The position numbers and the translations under genes were made by a program. From contig JAFAVL010000436.1 of the NCBI GenBank assembly GCA_019242465.1, positions 1 through 15,623 of the forward strand: 15,623 bases of DNA. Direction: 5' to 3'. The notes under the pieces are model-generated. The model had not been told where the DNA came from. It made no database searches and worked only from the letters and a program-made list of their open reading frames with translations. Each line of letters starts with the position of its first letter. The first letter of the stretch is position 1. Below are positions 7,299 through 13,289 of this stretch, piece after piece. This stretch comes from Chroococcidiopsidaceae cyanobacterium CP_BM_RX_35 (GTDB lineage Bacteria; Cyanobacteriota; Cyanobacteriia; Cyanobacteriales; Chroococcidiopsidaceae).

Positions 7299-7532
7299 TC
7301 AGGCTTGAGCAGTAATTGTGATATCGCTCATTCTCCAAGTCTCAAAAAACTGACGAAATAGAACTTCACTTGCCTCTGTTAAGTTTCCATCAGGGTCAAT
7401 AGTTCCTCCTTGGATTAGCTTTCCTCCATCTGTAATAAAGCCTAGCCTCAGTTCACCGTTTTCATCTTTTTGGATAACTAAACGACCTCTGGCCAAGACT
7501 TGACCAGCACGACTTGAAATAGCGCAGCGCAT
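7299..7532 (-). CDS. Small conserved-looking hypothetical protein (77 aa)
   Basis: I do not recognise this protein. It is 77 residues, soluble, with no signal peptide or membrane segment. The composition looks like real coding sequence: alternating beta-type stretches (QVLARGRLVIQKDENGELRLGFI), a Gly-rich turn (TDGGKLIQGG) and a C-terminal amphipathic helix (SEVLFRQFFETW), ending MSDITITAQA. A strong AGGAGG (7544-7549 on this strand) lies 11 bases before the ATG; the spacing is long but the match is the best Shine-Dalgarno in this part of the window, which supports the start. The truncated DUF3122 ORF follows 32 bases downstream and may share its transcript. No function is proposed. Confidence 0.6.
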   Translation of the reverse strand: MRCAISSRAGQVLARGRLVIQKDENGELRLGFITDGGKLIQGGTIDPDGNLTEASEVLFRQFFETWRMSDITITAQA

Positions 7533-7849
7533 CGTGCTTTGTGCCTCCTACATATACCTTGCATAGTTAACAATGGGGCCTAAGCTGTGTCATCGTCAAC
7601 ACAAGCGCTTATAGATCCTTTTGGGCAGGCTTTTAAAGCAAGTGACAACAGACAGGTTTCTCAAATGGCCTGGATACAGAACTGATAGACTTGAATCAAC
7701 AGGGTGCCATGCCAGCAAGTGAGCTAGTTGAAAAGTTTCTAGCTTTTGCAACACAACCTGATTGAGTAGCAGTAGCTTGGCAGGGATAAGCTCCTTTGGC
7801 ATAATGACGAAGTTATATGCCTGTTACTCAACAAACTTAGAGCAAAGCA
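7533..7849. other. 317-base stretch without a confident gene
   Basis: It holds the AGGAGG of the 77-residue gene on the minus strand and otherwise no clear gene. A 68-codon minus ORF (7596-7802) has no ribosome site and an unconvincing composition. A plus-strand open frame of about 39 codons ending DLNQQGAMPASELVEKFLAF...PD with TGA at about 7762 looks more protein-like and could be the tail of a lost gene, but lacks a start. No terminator hairpin or RNA gene was seen. Confidence 0.4.
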
Positions 7850-8260
7850 ATGAAATCTCTCACCTCTTTTCACGTTGCAGTTATGAGCTTAGTACTCCTG
7901 ACAGTTATCGCGCTTTGTGGATGTAGCAATAAGACTGGTGAGCCAGCCAGTAATGAATCATCAAGTGCAACAAGTAGTAGTTCAGCATCAGCTTTACCTT
8001 CTGAATCAGCAACGACTTCACCCTCAGAGTCAGCTACAGCTTCTGCCAATCCCTCTACATCTCCAACTACACAAGTACAAGGGGTAGCACCGCAAGGGAC
8101 GACTTGTCCAAGTGACAGTCCCATTAAGGCCGTTATTAGTAAAAGATTGGGGAAAATTGCTCTTACAACTAAGTCACCGAGGTATAGCAAAGTTAAGCCG
8201 GAGAAGTGTTTTCCCGATACAGCATCAGCGCAACAGGCAGGTTACAAAGTGCCAAAATGA
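7850..8260 (+). CDS. Small lipoprotein with Ser/Thr/Ala/Pro linker and C-terminal sunset-like domain
   Basis: A 136-residue predicted lipoprotein. Residues 1-22 form a signal sequence ending in LCGCS, where Cys25 is the probable lipidated residue. Residues 32-75 are a low-complexity Ser/Thr/Ala/Pro/Glu linker (repeated SESAT and SPS units), as in extracytoplasmic tethers. A small C-terminal domain at about 86-136 contains CPSDSPIKAVISKRLGKI and then SPRYSKVKPEKCFPDTASAQQAGYKVPK. This pattern (Tyr, Lys-Pro-Glu, Cys-Phe, Ala-Gln-Gln-Ala-Gly-Tyr, Lys at the end) resembles the C-terminal modules called sunset domains that are often found on exported nucleases and small lipoproteins. Function is unknown; membrane-tethered location is inferred. 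No strong ribosome site. A frameshifted second copy of the domain lies immediately downstream. Confidence 0.7.
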   Translation: MKSLTSFHVAVMSLVLLTVIALCGCSNKTGEPASNESSSATSSSSASALPSESATTSPSESATASANPSTSPTTQVQGVAPQGTTCPSDSPIKAVISKRLGKIALTTKSPRYSKVKPEKCFPDTASAQQAGYKVPK

Positions 8261-8405
8261 AGAGAAAGCGTGAGTACACTACAGTTGTAGATCATCGAAC
8301 TATCAGCAGGTCAAACCTGAAACCTGCTTTTCTAGTGCAGCAGCAGCTCAACAAGCTGGTTTTCACCCTCCCAAGACTAGTTCTCAAACAATGCAACAAC
8401 CGTGA
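8261..8405 (+). pseudogene. Frameshifted duplicate of the lipoprotein's C-terminal domain
   Basis: In the frame ending at TGA 8403-8405 the translation reads SSNYQQVKPETCFSSAAAAQQAGFHPPK, closely matching SPRYSKVKPEKCFPDTASAQQAGYKVPK at the end of the upstream lipoprotein. Aligned tyrosine codons are 118 bases apart (8183 and 8301), one base more than a multiple of three. The part upstream of the match (MKRKREYTT, from 8258) is in a different frame and mirrors the SKRLGKIALTT part of copy one. It is best explained as a diverged tandem domain duplication broken by a one-base shift plus the TGA that ends copy one. Confidence 0.6.
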
Positions 8406-8683
8406 AGAAAGCATCTTTGTGGCTCGTTCTGACGAGTTTTGTGGAGAGGCTTCAATAGGAACATAACAAATCAGGCTGCAAAACTGCGCAGGTCAGCAAA
8501 CAAATCTCGGTAGATCGTGCAGTAGTTGTCGATGAACGTGACCGTAATGATGGCTTTGCGGGGGGTGCAACTATTGCCCTGAACAGCTTTTGGGGAATTC
8601 TTCCTTATGTTACTTTAACCAGAGTAATGAAAGAGGGATATGACCCCATCTGTTCAAGATTGTCATTGGTATTTGCCAATTGA
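8402..8683 (+). pseudogene. Interrupted reading frame with N-terminal signal-like sequence
   Basis: From a GTG at 8402, overlapping the TGA at 8403-8405, the frame reads VKKASLWLVLTSFVERLQ, then hits TAG at 8456-8458. The same frame then stays open for 74 more codons to TGA 8681-8683 (NKSGCKTAQVSKQISVDRAV...DERDRNDGFAGGATIAL...WGILPYVTLTRVMKEGYD). The beginning looks like an export signal and the rest like coding sequence with a hydrophobic patch. I do not recognise the family. A nonsense mutation, a sequencing error, or two unrelated fragments are all possible. Confidence 0.4.
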
Positions 8684-8801
8684 GTCAAGAGGAAAGGCAG
8701 CACGCAGGATGGAGGCAGAGTTAGTGTATGAGCCTGACCTGCAACCAGACTTGCCTTTGCAGCCAACAGCTGGGTATATCAAACCCTTGCCGAATAGGTA
8801 A
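8640..8801 (+). CDS. Possible 53-residue small protein before the NUDIX gene
   Basis: An ATG at 8640 opens 53 codons to TAA 8799-8801, only five bases before the NUDIX start. The product begins MTPSVQDCHWYLPIESRGKA and continues ARRMEAELVYEPDLQPDLPL before an Ile-Lys-Pro ending. Charged helical then proline-rich composition looks like true coding sequence. AGAGGG lies only two bases before the ATG, too close for a normal ribosome site, so it may instead be the end of the interrupted frame after a frameshift. Family not recognised; it is soluble with no signal peptide. Confidence 0.45.
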   Translation: MTPSVQDCHWYLPIESRGKAARRMEAELVYEPDLQPDLPLQPTAGYIKPLPNR

Positions 8802-8806
8802 AATTA

Positions 8807-9436
8807 ATGGAATCTTCATCAAATTACAAGTGGTTGGAATGGGCGAAAAGGCTAGAGGCGATCGCCCAAACTGGTTTAGCTTTCACTGAAGGAGTGTATG
8901 ATATCGAGCGTTATAAATCTTTGCGAGTGATCGCGACGGAAATTATGGCGACTTATAGTAATGTCGCACCTAGCTATGTCCTCGATCTGTTTTCTCAAGA
9001 TGTGGGATATGCTACCCCGAAAGTAGATGTGAGGGCAGCAGTCTTTCGATCAGATAAGTTGCTTTTTGTCAAGGAAAAAATTGATGGTTGCTGGACGCTA
9101 CCTGGGGGATGGGCTGATGTGGGGGATTCTCCTAGCGAAGTGGTAGTGCGCGAAGTTCAGGAAGAGTCGGGCTATCTCACCCGTGCGGTGAAGTTACTCG
9201 CCATTTACGATCGCGACAAGCAAGGACACCCACCTTTTCCCTATGCTGTCTACAAGTTACATTTCCTGTGCGAATTAATTGGCGGTTCCCCGTCATCTAG
9301 CATCGAAACCGATGAGGTAGCTTTTTTTGGTAAAGATGAAATTCCTGAACTATCTCTTTCACGGGTGCTTCCAACTCAGATTGCACGAATTTTCCACCAC
9401 CACCGCTACCCAGATTTACCGACAGAGTTTGATTAA
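8807..9436 (+). CDS. NUDIX hydrolase with N-terminal NUDIX-associated domain (ADP-ribose pyrophosphatase-like)
   Basis: A 209-residue two-domain protein. Residues about 5-62 (YKWLEWAKRLEAIAQTGLAFTEGVYDIERYKSL...) match the helical N-terminal domain that precedes many Nudix enzymes acting on X-linked nucleoside diphosphates. Residues about 70-200 are the Nudix fold. The Nudix box spans 101-123: GWADVGDSPSEVVVREVQEESGY, with the REVQEESG catalytic helix intact (Glu116, Glu119, Glu120); the first box glutamate is replaced by Asp107. WTLPGGW precedes it. Such enzymes hydrolyse ADP-ribose or related nucleotides; cytoplasmic. The exact substrate is not determinable. An exact HIP1 octamer lies in the gene at 8858. 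The ATG is five bases after a possible small ORF, and no clear ribosome site is seen. Confidence 0.9.
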   Translation: MESSSNYKWLEWAKRLEAIAQTGLAFTEGVYDIERYKSLRVIATEIMATYSNVAPSYVLDLFSQDVGYATPKVDVRAAVFRSDKLLFVKEKIDGCWTLPGGWADVGDSPSEVVVREVQEESGYLTRAVKLLAIYDRDKQGHPPFPYAVYKLHFLCELIGGSPSSSIETDEVAFFGKDEIPELSLSRVLPTQIARIFHHHRYPDLPTEFD

Positions 9437-9551
9437 AAAGCGAGTAGTGAGTAGTGAGTTGGGCTATCAGCGCCAAGCGGGAAACAACCGTTTTGCCTAC
9501 CACCTCTAAAGCCTTTTTAAAAAACTCTCGTACTCCCATAACACGAGCCAC
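9297..9551 (-). CDS. Possible truncated gene start downstream of the antiporter
   Basis: Directly after the antiporter stop, AAGGAG (9559-9564) stands seven bases before a GTG at 9551, an ideal ribosome site. The frame begins MARVMGVREFFKKALEVVGK and stays protein-like for about 31 codons. It then enters the GAGTAGT heptamer repeat and continues antisense through the end of the NUDIX gene, where coding on this strand is implausible. I read it as the 5' remnant of a gene once translationally coupled to the antiporter. It could be a genuine 84-residue ORF, but the overlap argues against that. Confidence 0.3.
   Translation of the reverse strand: MARVMGVREFFKKALEVVGKTVVSRLALIAQLTTHYSLFNQTLSVNLGSGGGGKFVQSELEAPVKEIVQEFHLYQKKLPHRFRC
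9442..9459 (+). repeat. GAGTAGT heptamer repeat
   Basis: Two full GAGTAGT units plus a partial third lie just after the NUDIX stop. This is a typical cyanobacterial short tandem heptamer. It marks the point where the minus-strand gene remnant stops looking like coding sequence. Confidence 0.7.
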
Positions 9552-9565
9552 TGTTTTTCTCCTTT

Positions 9566-11512
9566 TTAACTCGATTGCTGTTGGGCGATAAAACTTTCGG
9601 TAGCAACTTCCAATCCTTGTGATTGAATTAACACTTCCTCTACTTCAGGTAACCTTTCTATCATCAAGCGAGTTGATTGGCGCTCACCAGATAAACGCTT
9701 CAAGAGCATAGGTCTGGGGTCATGCAAGAGGTAGATAATGCGATCGCCCAGCTGCAAATCTTCTGTAGCTGGTACTACTTGGCAACGTTCTTCCCGCTCC
9801 AGTAATAGTGGTAACAACTCTCTAGCCCGTATTAAGGCCTGAAGATGGGCCTGCTGAAAAGCGAATCCTGGCTCCTTAAGGGTGGTTGTCCCCAACTTGA
9901 CTCGCCCATCACTCAAGTATTCGTTCCAAGTTTTAATCGGTAAGTCCGGGACAAATGCCTGAAGAATTTTATCCTTGTGATTTTTATTAGCTGCAGTACT
10001 AGCTTGCGGGTCGCGAGGGAAAACTGCTAAGACTCGCGGTGGCTGAAACTCCTCATTGGCTCGCTGCGCTAGGACATAATTGACTTCCCCGTTATTAGTC
10101 ATGGCGAGGAAAGTTCCTACCGATGCCAATCCTGCCTCCTCTAATACTTTTGTATCCAGGGCACTACTTAGGAAAACTCGGAAATTTTCCTGCTCTGCCA
10201 AATGACAAGCTTCCGGGTCAGTATCAATCATCACGACAGATTCTTCCCGTTCTTGAAACAGACGGGCAATCAAAAGACTCAAGGGGTTACAGCCAACAAT
10301 GACTGCCCCCGTTGCCTCGGTCGATGTAATTTGCAGCCACTTGGCAACAAAGCTAGCTGTTAGCCCCTGCAACACTACCGTCAGGATAATCGTGAGGAAG
10401 ACGAGCGCCTTGATAGAATCGCCACCGTTAATGCCCCGTCGAGTCAACAAAATTGCAAACAAAGAAGCAACAGAGGCGGCAACAATTCCCCTAGGTGAGA
10501 TCCAGCACAAAAACAGCTTCTGTCGCCAGTTCAGCTTGCTATTCCAGGTGCACAAGCTAACATTAATTGGGCGCACGACAAACATCAGCACTAATACAGT
10601 GAACAGACTACCCCAACCGAGTGCAAATACACTAGCAATTGACAAATCTGCTGCTAGCAGAATAAATAGCACTGAAACGCACAAGATTGTTAGTTGTCCC
10701 TTAAACCGTCGCAGCAATCGTTGCTCTGAAACAGATGAGGCTCCAAGCACAAGTCCTGCAACCACGGTTGCCATCAGTCCTGACTCGCTGCGAATCATTT
10801 GTGCTAAACCAAACAAGCCCCACAACCCAGCTAGAACCACCAGGTTTTTCAGCTCGTCTGAAATAAAGTTAGCTCGGTTAAAAACCAAGCTGAGCAGCCA
10901 GCCTCCTACTGCACCAATGCCGCCACCGATGCCAAGGCGCAGGAGCAAACCACTCATTGCTACTAGGAGGCTAGGATCTTGGTTCAAAACTGTGTCTAGC
11001 ACCACAACAGCTAGGATAGCTCCTACCGGATCAATGAGAACTCCTTCTCCCTCCAGTAACGTAGCGACTTGTCGATCGACTTTGACATGTTTAAGCAGGG
11101 GACTGATGACAGTTGGACCTGTAACCACAACGAGGGAAGCATAGAGGAAGGCGATCGACCAAGGAAATTCTCCTAACCAGTGAGCTGCCATACCACCACC
11201 AAGTAGGGTAATTAGCGTTCCGATGGTAACTAAATTACGCAGACTGCCTGAAACCTGACCCATATCTCGCAGTTCCAGGTTAAGTCCACCCTCAAATAAA
11301 ATGACTGCTGTTGAGAGAGCAACAATGACTTCAAGACCAGTCCCTAGCATCTGGGGATGTAACAGCTCAAAGCCATCAGAGCCAAGCAGAATACCAAACA
11401 GCAGCAACAAGACAATGCTGGGTATTTTAAGGTACTCAGCCAGCACTTGAGCGCTGATGCCTGCGGTCACAGCAATAACTATCTGTAGGGTGATGTTAAA
11501 GGAATCTTCCAT
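9566..11512 (-). CDS. CPA-type Na+(K+)/H+ antiporter with C-terminal RCK (TrkA) domain
   Basis: A 648-residue antiporter from the ATG at 11512; a TTG nine codons upstream (11539) is an alternative start. The N-terminal 390 residues hold about 12 hydrophobic helices. Cation/proton antiporter motifs, numbered from the ATG, are LFEGGLNLEL at 72-81, GPTVISPLLKHV at 132-143, LEGEGVLIDPVGAI at 153-166 with the ion-site Asp161, and WISPRGIVAASVA at 337-349. Residues from about 402 form a Rossmann-type RCK_N domain (GAVIVGCNPLSLLIARLF...VVMIDTDPEA) followed by an RCK_C-like region ending LQLGDRIIYLLHD. It exchanges monovalent cations for protons at the cytoplasmic or thylakoid membrane, gated by nucleotide or ion binding. 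The nucleotide glycine motif is degenerate (GCNPLS). Ion preference cannot be read from sequence. A possible promoter and inverted repeats lie upstream. Confidence 0.92.
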   Translation of the reverse strand: MEDSFNITLQIVIAVTAGISAQVLAEYLKIPSIVLLLLFGILLGSDGFELLHPQMLGTGLEVIVALSTAVILFEGGLNLELRDMGQVSGSLRNLVTIGTLITLLGGGMAAHWLGEFPWSIAFLYASLVVVTGPTVISPLLKHVKVDRQVATLLEGEGVLIDPVGAILAVVVLDTVLNQDPSLLVAMSGLLLRLGIGGGIGAVGGWLLSLVFNRANFISDELKNLVVLAGLWGLFGLAQMIRSESGLMATVVAGLVLGASSVSEQRLLRRFKGQLTILCVSVLFILLAADLSIASVFALGWGSLFTVLVLMFVVRPINVSLCTWNSKLNWRQKLFLCWISPRGIVAASVASLFAILLTRRGINGGDSIKALVFLTIILTVVLQGLTASFVAKWLQITSTEATGAVIVGCNPLSLLIARLFQEREESVVMIDTDPEACHLAEQENFRVFLSSALDTKVLEEAGLASVGTFLAMTNNGEVNYVLAQRANEEFQPPRVLAVFPRDPQASTAANKNHKDKILQAFVPDLPIKTWNEYLSDGRVKLGTTTLKEPGFAFQQAHLQALIRARELLPLLLEREERCQVVPATEDLQLGDRIIYLLHDPRPMLLKRLSGERQSTRLMIERLPEVEEVLIQSQGLEVATESFIAQQQSS

Positions 11513-11566
11513 TTGCAGATTTTGATGAACTTTTGTCAAAATCTTCTGTTAAGGATAGTCTATATC

Positions 11567-11593
11567 CACCTCACTAGGTGCAGCATTACACCT
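11567..11593. promoter_or_regulatory. Triple CACCT/AGGTG inverted-repeat cluster upstream of the antiporter
   Basis: CACCT (11567-11571), AGGTG (11576-11580) and CACCT (11589-11593) alternate in orientation, giving two overlapping inverted repeats with 4- and 8-base spacers. They lie 55-81 bases before the antiporter ATG, downstream of the candidate promoter. This could be an operator or an alternative-hairpin leader; it may also be chance. Confidence 0.3.
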
Positions 11594-11636
11594 CCCTATC
11601 TCTTGCTGCATCTCGATCTAGATATTCTTTAGGTAT

Positions 11637-11642
11637 ATTATA
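11637..11642 (-). promoter_or_regulatory. Candidate -10 box for the antiporter gene
   Basis: A perfect TATAAT on the minus strand, about 125 bases before the antiporter ATG. The 17-base-upstream position has only a weak TTCTAA; TTGGCA at 11670-11675 is too far for a standard -35. It is the best promoter-like match in the spacer, but unproven. Confidence 0.3.
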
Positions 11643-11700
11643 ATACTGAAAATCTCCCTTTAGAAAGCTTGCCAACGCGATGGGCATTCATAGGCACTGT

Positions 11701-11830
11701 TAGCTATTAGCTTTCAACGGCGAGAAGCTCCATGCCAACACGAGCAGAGCGCGATGTTTTGGTGATGGGGACGCCAGTCGCTCATGGGGGAAACTCCCAG
11801 ACCGCGCACAGCGAGTGAATCGCCGACGAG
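11701..11830. repeat. Probable dispersed cyanobacterial repeat with strong hairpin
   Basis: Two TAGCTNT heptamers (11701-11714) are followed by a GC-rich block. Its core, TGGGGGAAACTCCCA (11785-11799), folds into a six-pair stem with a three-base AAA loop, flanked by CCAGTCGCTCA and GACCGCGCACAGCGAG. GCGAT (11751) and ATCGC (11819) bracket it. From memory, closely similar blocks (GGGACGCCAGTCGCTCATGGGGGAA-type) recur in Chroococcidiopsis- and Gloeocapsa-like genomes. The block contrasts sharply with the AT-rich DNA on both sides. It accounts for much of the 373-base gap between the antiporter and channel genes; the remainder shows no gene. Confidence 0.55.
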
Positions 11831-11912
11831 GTTTATCGCTACTAGGAAGTTGTACTAAAACCTACAACATTGCTTGATATTTTATTTATAACCCTTTCTG
11901 AAAATATTTAAA

Positions 11913-13067
11913 TCAAGGAAGTAAGAGAAAACCAATTAGCAAAAAGTTGCAAGTAACGAAAGCAAGGGGTATCAGAAATAAAACTTTTTTTTGCAACTTT
12001 AATGCAAGTTTTCTCCTTTCTGTTTCAATTAGATGATGAATTATTATTATATTAAGTAAAGAGATGAAAACAGAGGTATAAGAAAGAAATACAAATCCGT
12101 CTATAAAAATTAAGTAGGCAACTCTTGGTAAACCTGCTTTAACAACAAAACCGAAAGTAGTTAAAAAAAGTATAGACGAGATACCAATTGTAACTTGGCT
12201 ATTGAATTCCTTCTGAGGGTTAATCCAAAAAGCACCCCAAGCAATTACGTTAAAGAACATAATAGGTATAAAAAAATTCCAAATATAAAAAGCAAACTGA
12301 CGCTGAATCTTAAGTTCAACTGTTAAACGAGAATAAAGATCTCTTTCAGGAGGAAACAAAACAGATTCTACCTTCTGTTTTATTGTTTTGAAGCGCCATG
12401 CTGAACGCATAGAATAAGCTTCTGGGTTAAGTCCAGTCGCAATACGATCAGGCTCGATAATAACCTGGTTTGTAGGATAATCCCAAGAGGCAACGAGGAT
12501 CAAGAGCGTCTGCGAGTCAAATGGAAAAAACTTCAACAAGAACGGTGACGATAATTTAGCTTCAAATGTTTGAACATGGTGAACGCTACCATCATTGCTG
12601 ATATTAAGGTAATCATCAATAACGTTGAAATTTTGGGAGTTGACGAACCTCAGTTTTGGTGTCCAAATATTTCCAATTTTATAGGATTTTAGTTGTCGCG
12701 AGTCTTTTTCTTTAGCATCAAAAGATAATCTTAAGTCTTTCCAACTTGAATATAAATAGCCCATGATTTCAAAATCTTCATTAGTTGGATCAAGATCGAT
12801 TAAGTTACTAATGTAAACTCCTGTAGTAACTTTAACTGGTTTACTCTGATAATCAGGAGGTTCAAGTAACTTTTGCTGATTTGAAAGTTCAAATGTATGC
12901 TGTTGACTAGTTAATGCCTTTTCCAGTTGAACTATCTTCAACTGTGGAGTGGAAGTAATTCCAGAACTTCGAATGGATGATTGGGCAACTACAGGAGCAG
13001 CAACGATAACTAGGGTAGCAATCACACCAACTAGGCTCAAAAACTTCAACATCCTACTATATTTCAT
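11913..13067 (-). CDS. Prokaryotic pentameric ligand-gated ion channel (Cys-loop receptor family, GLIC-like)
   Basis: A 384-residue pentameric-channel subunit. It has a signal peptide at 1-28 (cleavage about VVA/QS) and a beta-sandwich extracellular domain at about 70-255. Family landmarks there are KPVKVTTGVYISNLIDLDP (76-94), GYLYSSWKDLRL (103-114), IWTPKLRF (134-141) and the Pro loop FFPFDSQTL (180-188), which as in other bacterial members lacks the two cysteines. Four helices follow: M1 about 261-282 (with conserved IP), M2 about 290-311 lining the pore, M3 about 318-342 and M4 about 361-383. Pore residues aligned to GLIC are Thr2', Ser6' and Leu9', but the -2' position is Asn289 rather than Glu. 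Subunits assemble as pentamers in the membrane; the ligand (protons in GLIC) is unknown. The gene is strikingly AT-rich compared with its neighbours and stands alone, with 222 and 373-400 base gaps, suggesting separate acquisition. Confidence 0.92.
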   Translation of the reverse strand: MKYSRMLKFLSLVGVIATLVIVAAPVVAQSSIRSSGITSTPQLKIVQLEKALTSQQHTFELSNQQKLLEPPDYQSKPVKVTTGVYISNLIDLDPTNEDFEIMGYLYSSWKDLRLSFDAKEKDSRQLKSYKIGNIWTPKLRFVNSQNFNVIDDYLNISNDGSVHHVQTFEAKLSSPFLLKFFPFDSQTLLILVASWDYPTNQVIIEPDRIATGLNPEAYSMRSAWRFKTIKQKVESVLFPPERDLYSRLTVELKIQRQFAFYIWNFFIPIMFFNVIAWGAFWINPQKEFNSQVTIGISSILFLTTFGFVVKAGLPRVAYLIFIDGFVFLSYTSVFISLLNIIIIHHLIETERRKLALKLQKKVLFLIPLAFVTCNFLLIGFLLLP

Positions 13068-13289
13068 AACGAAGTATTGATTGAAATAAAGATTGAGTAG
13101 TTAAAAATCACATACCACCAGCAACCCTAGCAACTAGACCAACAAGCAATAGCTAAATGAATAGATTAGATATAAAACACAGTAAGCTAAGTCAACAATG
13201 TCTTGGGATGCATCTGGAAAAGATGGTAACGGAGCAACAGTAGAGAAGAGATTCAATCTGCTTACGCCTTTTTCACATGAGCTAGCTTG

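Noticed and set aside
7596..7802. 68-codon minus ORF
   Set aside because: No ribosome site, Leu-rich composition without recognisable pattern, and a competing plus-strand frame that looks slightly better.
7870..8190. 106-codon minus ORF
   Set aside because: It is opposite the low-complexity Ser/Ala linker of the lipoprotein gene, which keeps the antisense frame open by composition.
8206..8466. 86-codon plus ORF after the lipoprotein
   Set aside because: Most of it reads the duplicate domain out of frame; only a few residues near 8258-8285 may belong to the duplicated domain.
10299..11144. Plus-strand ORF of 281 codons inside the antiporter gene
   Set aside because: It is antisense to a clear antiporter with all family motifs; the translation is Thr/Arg/Ser-rich without domain character, a typical shadow frame.
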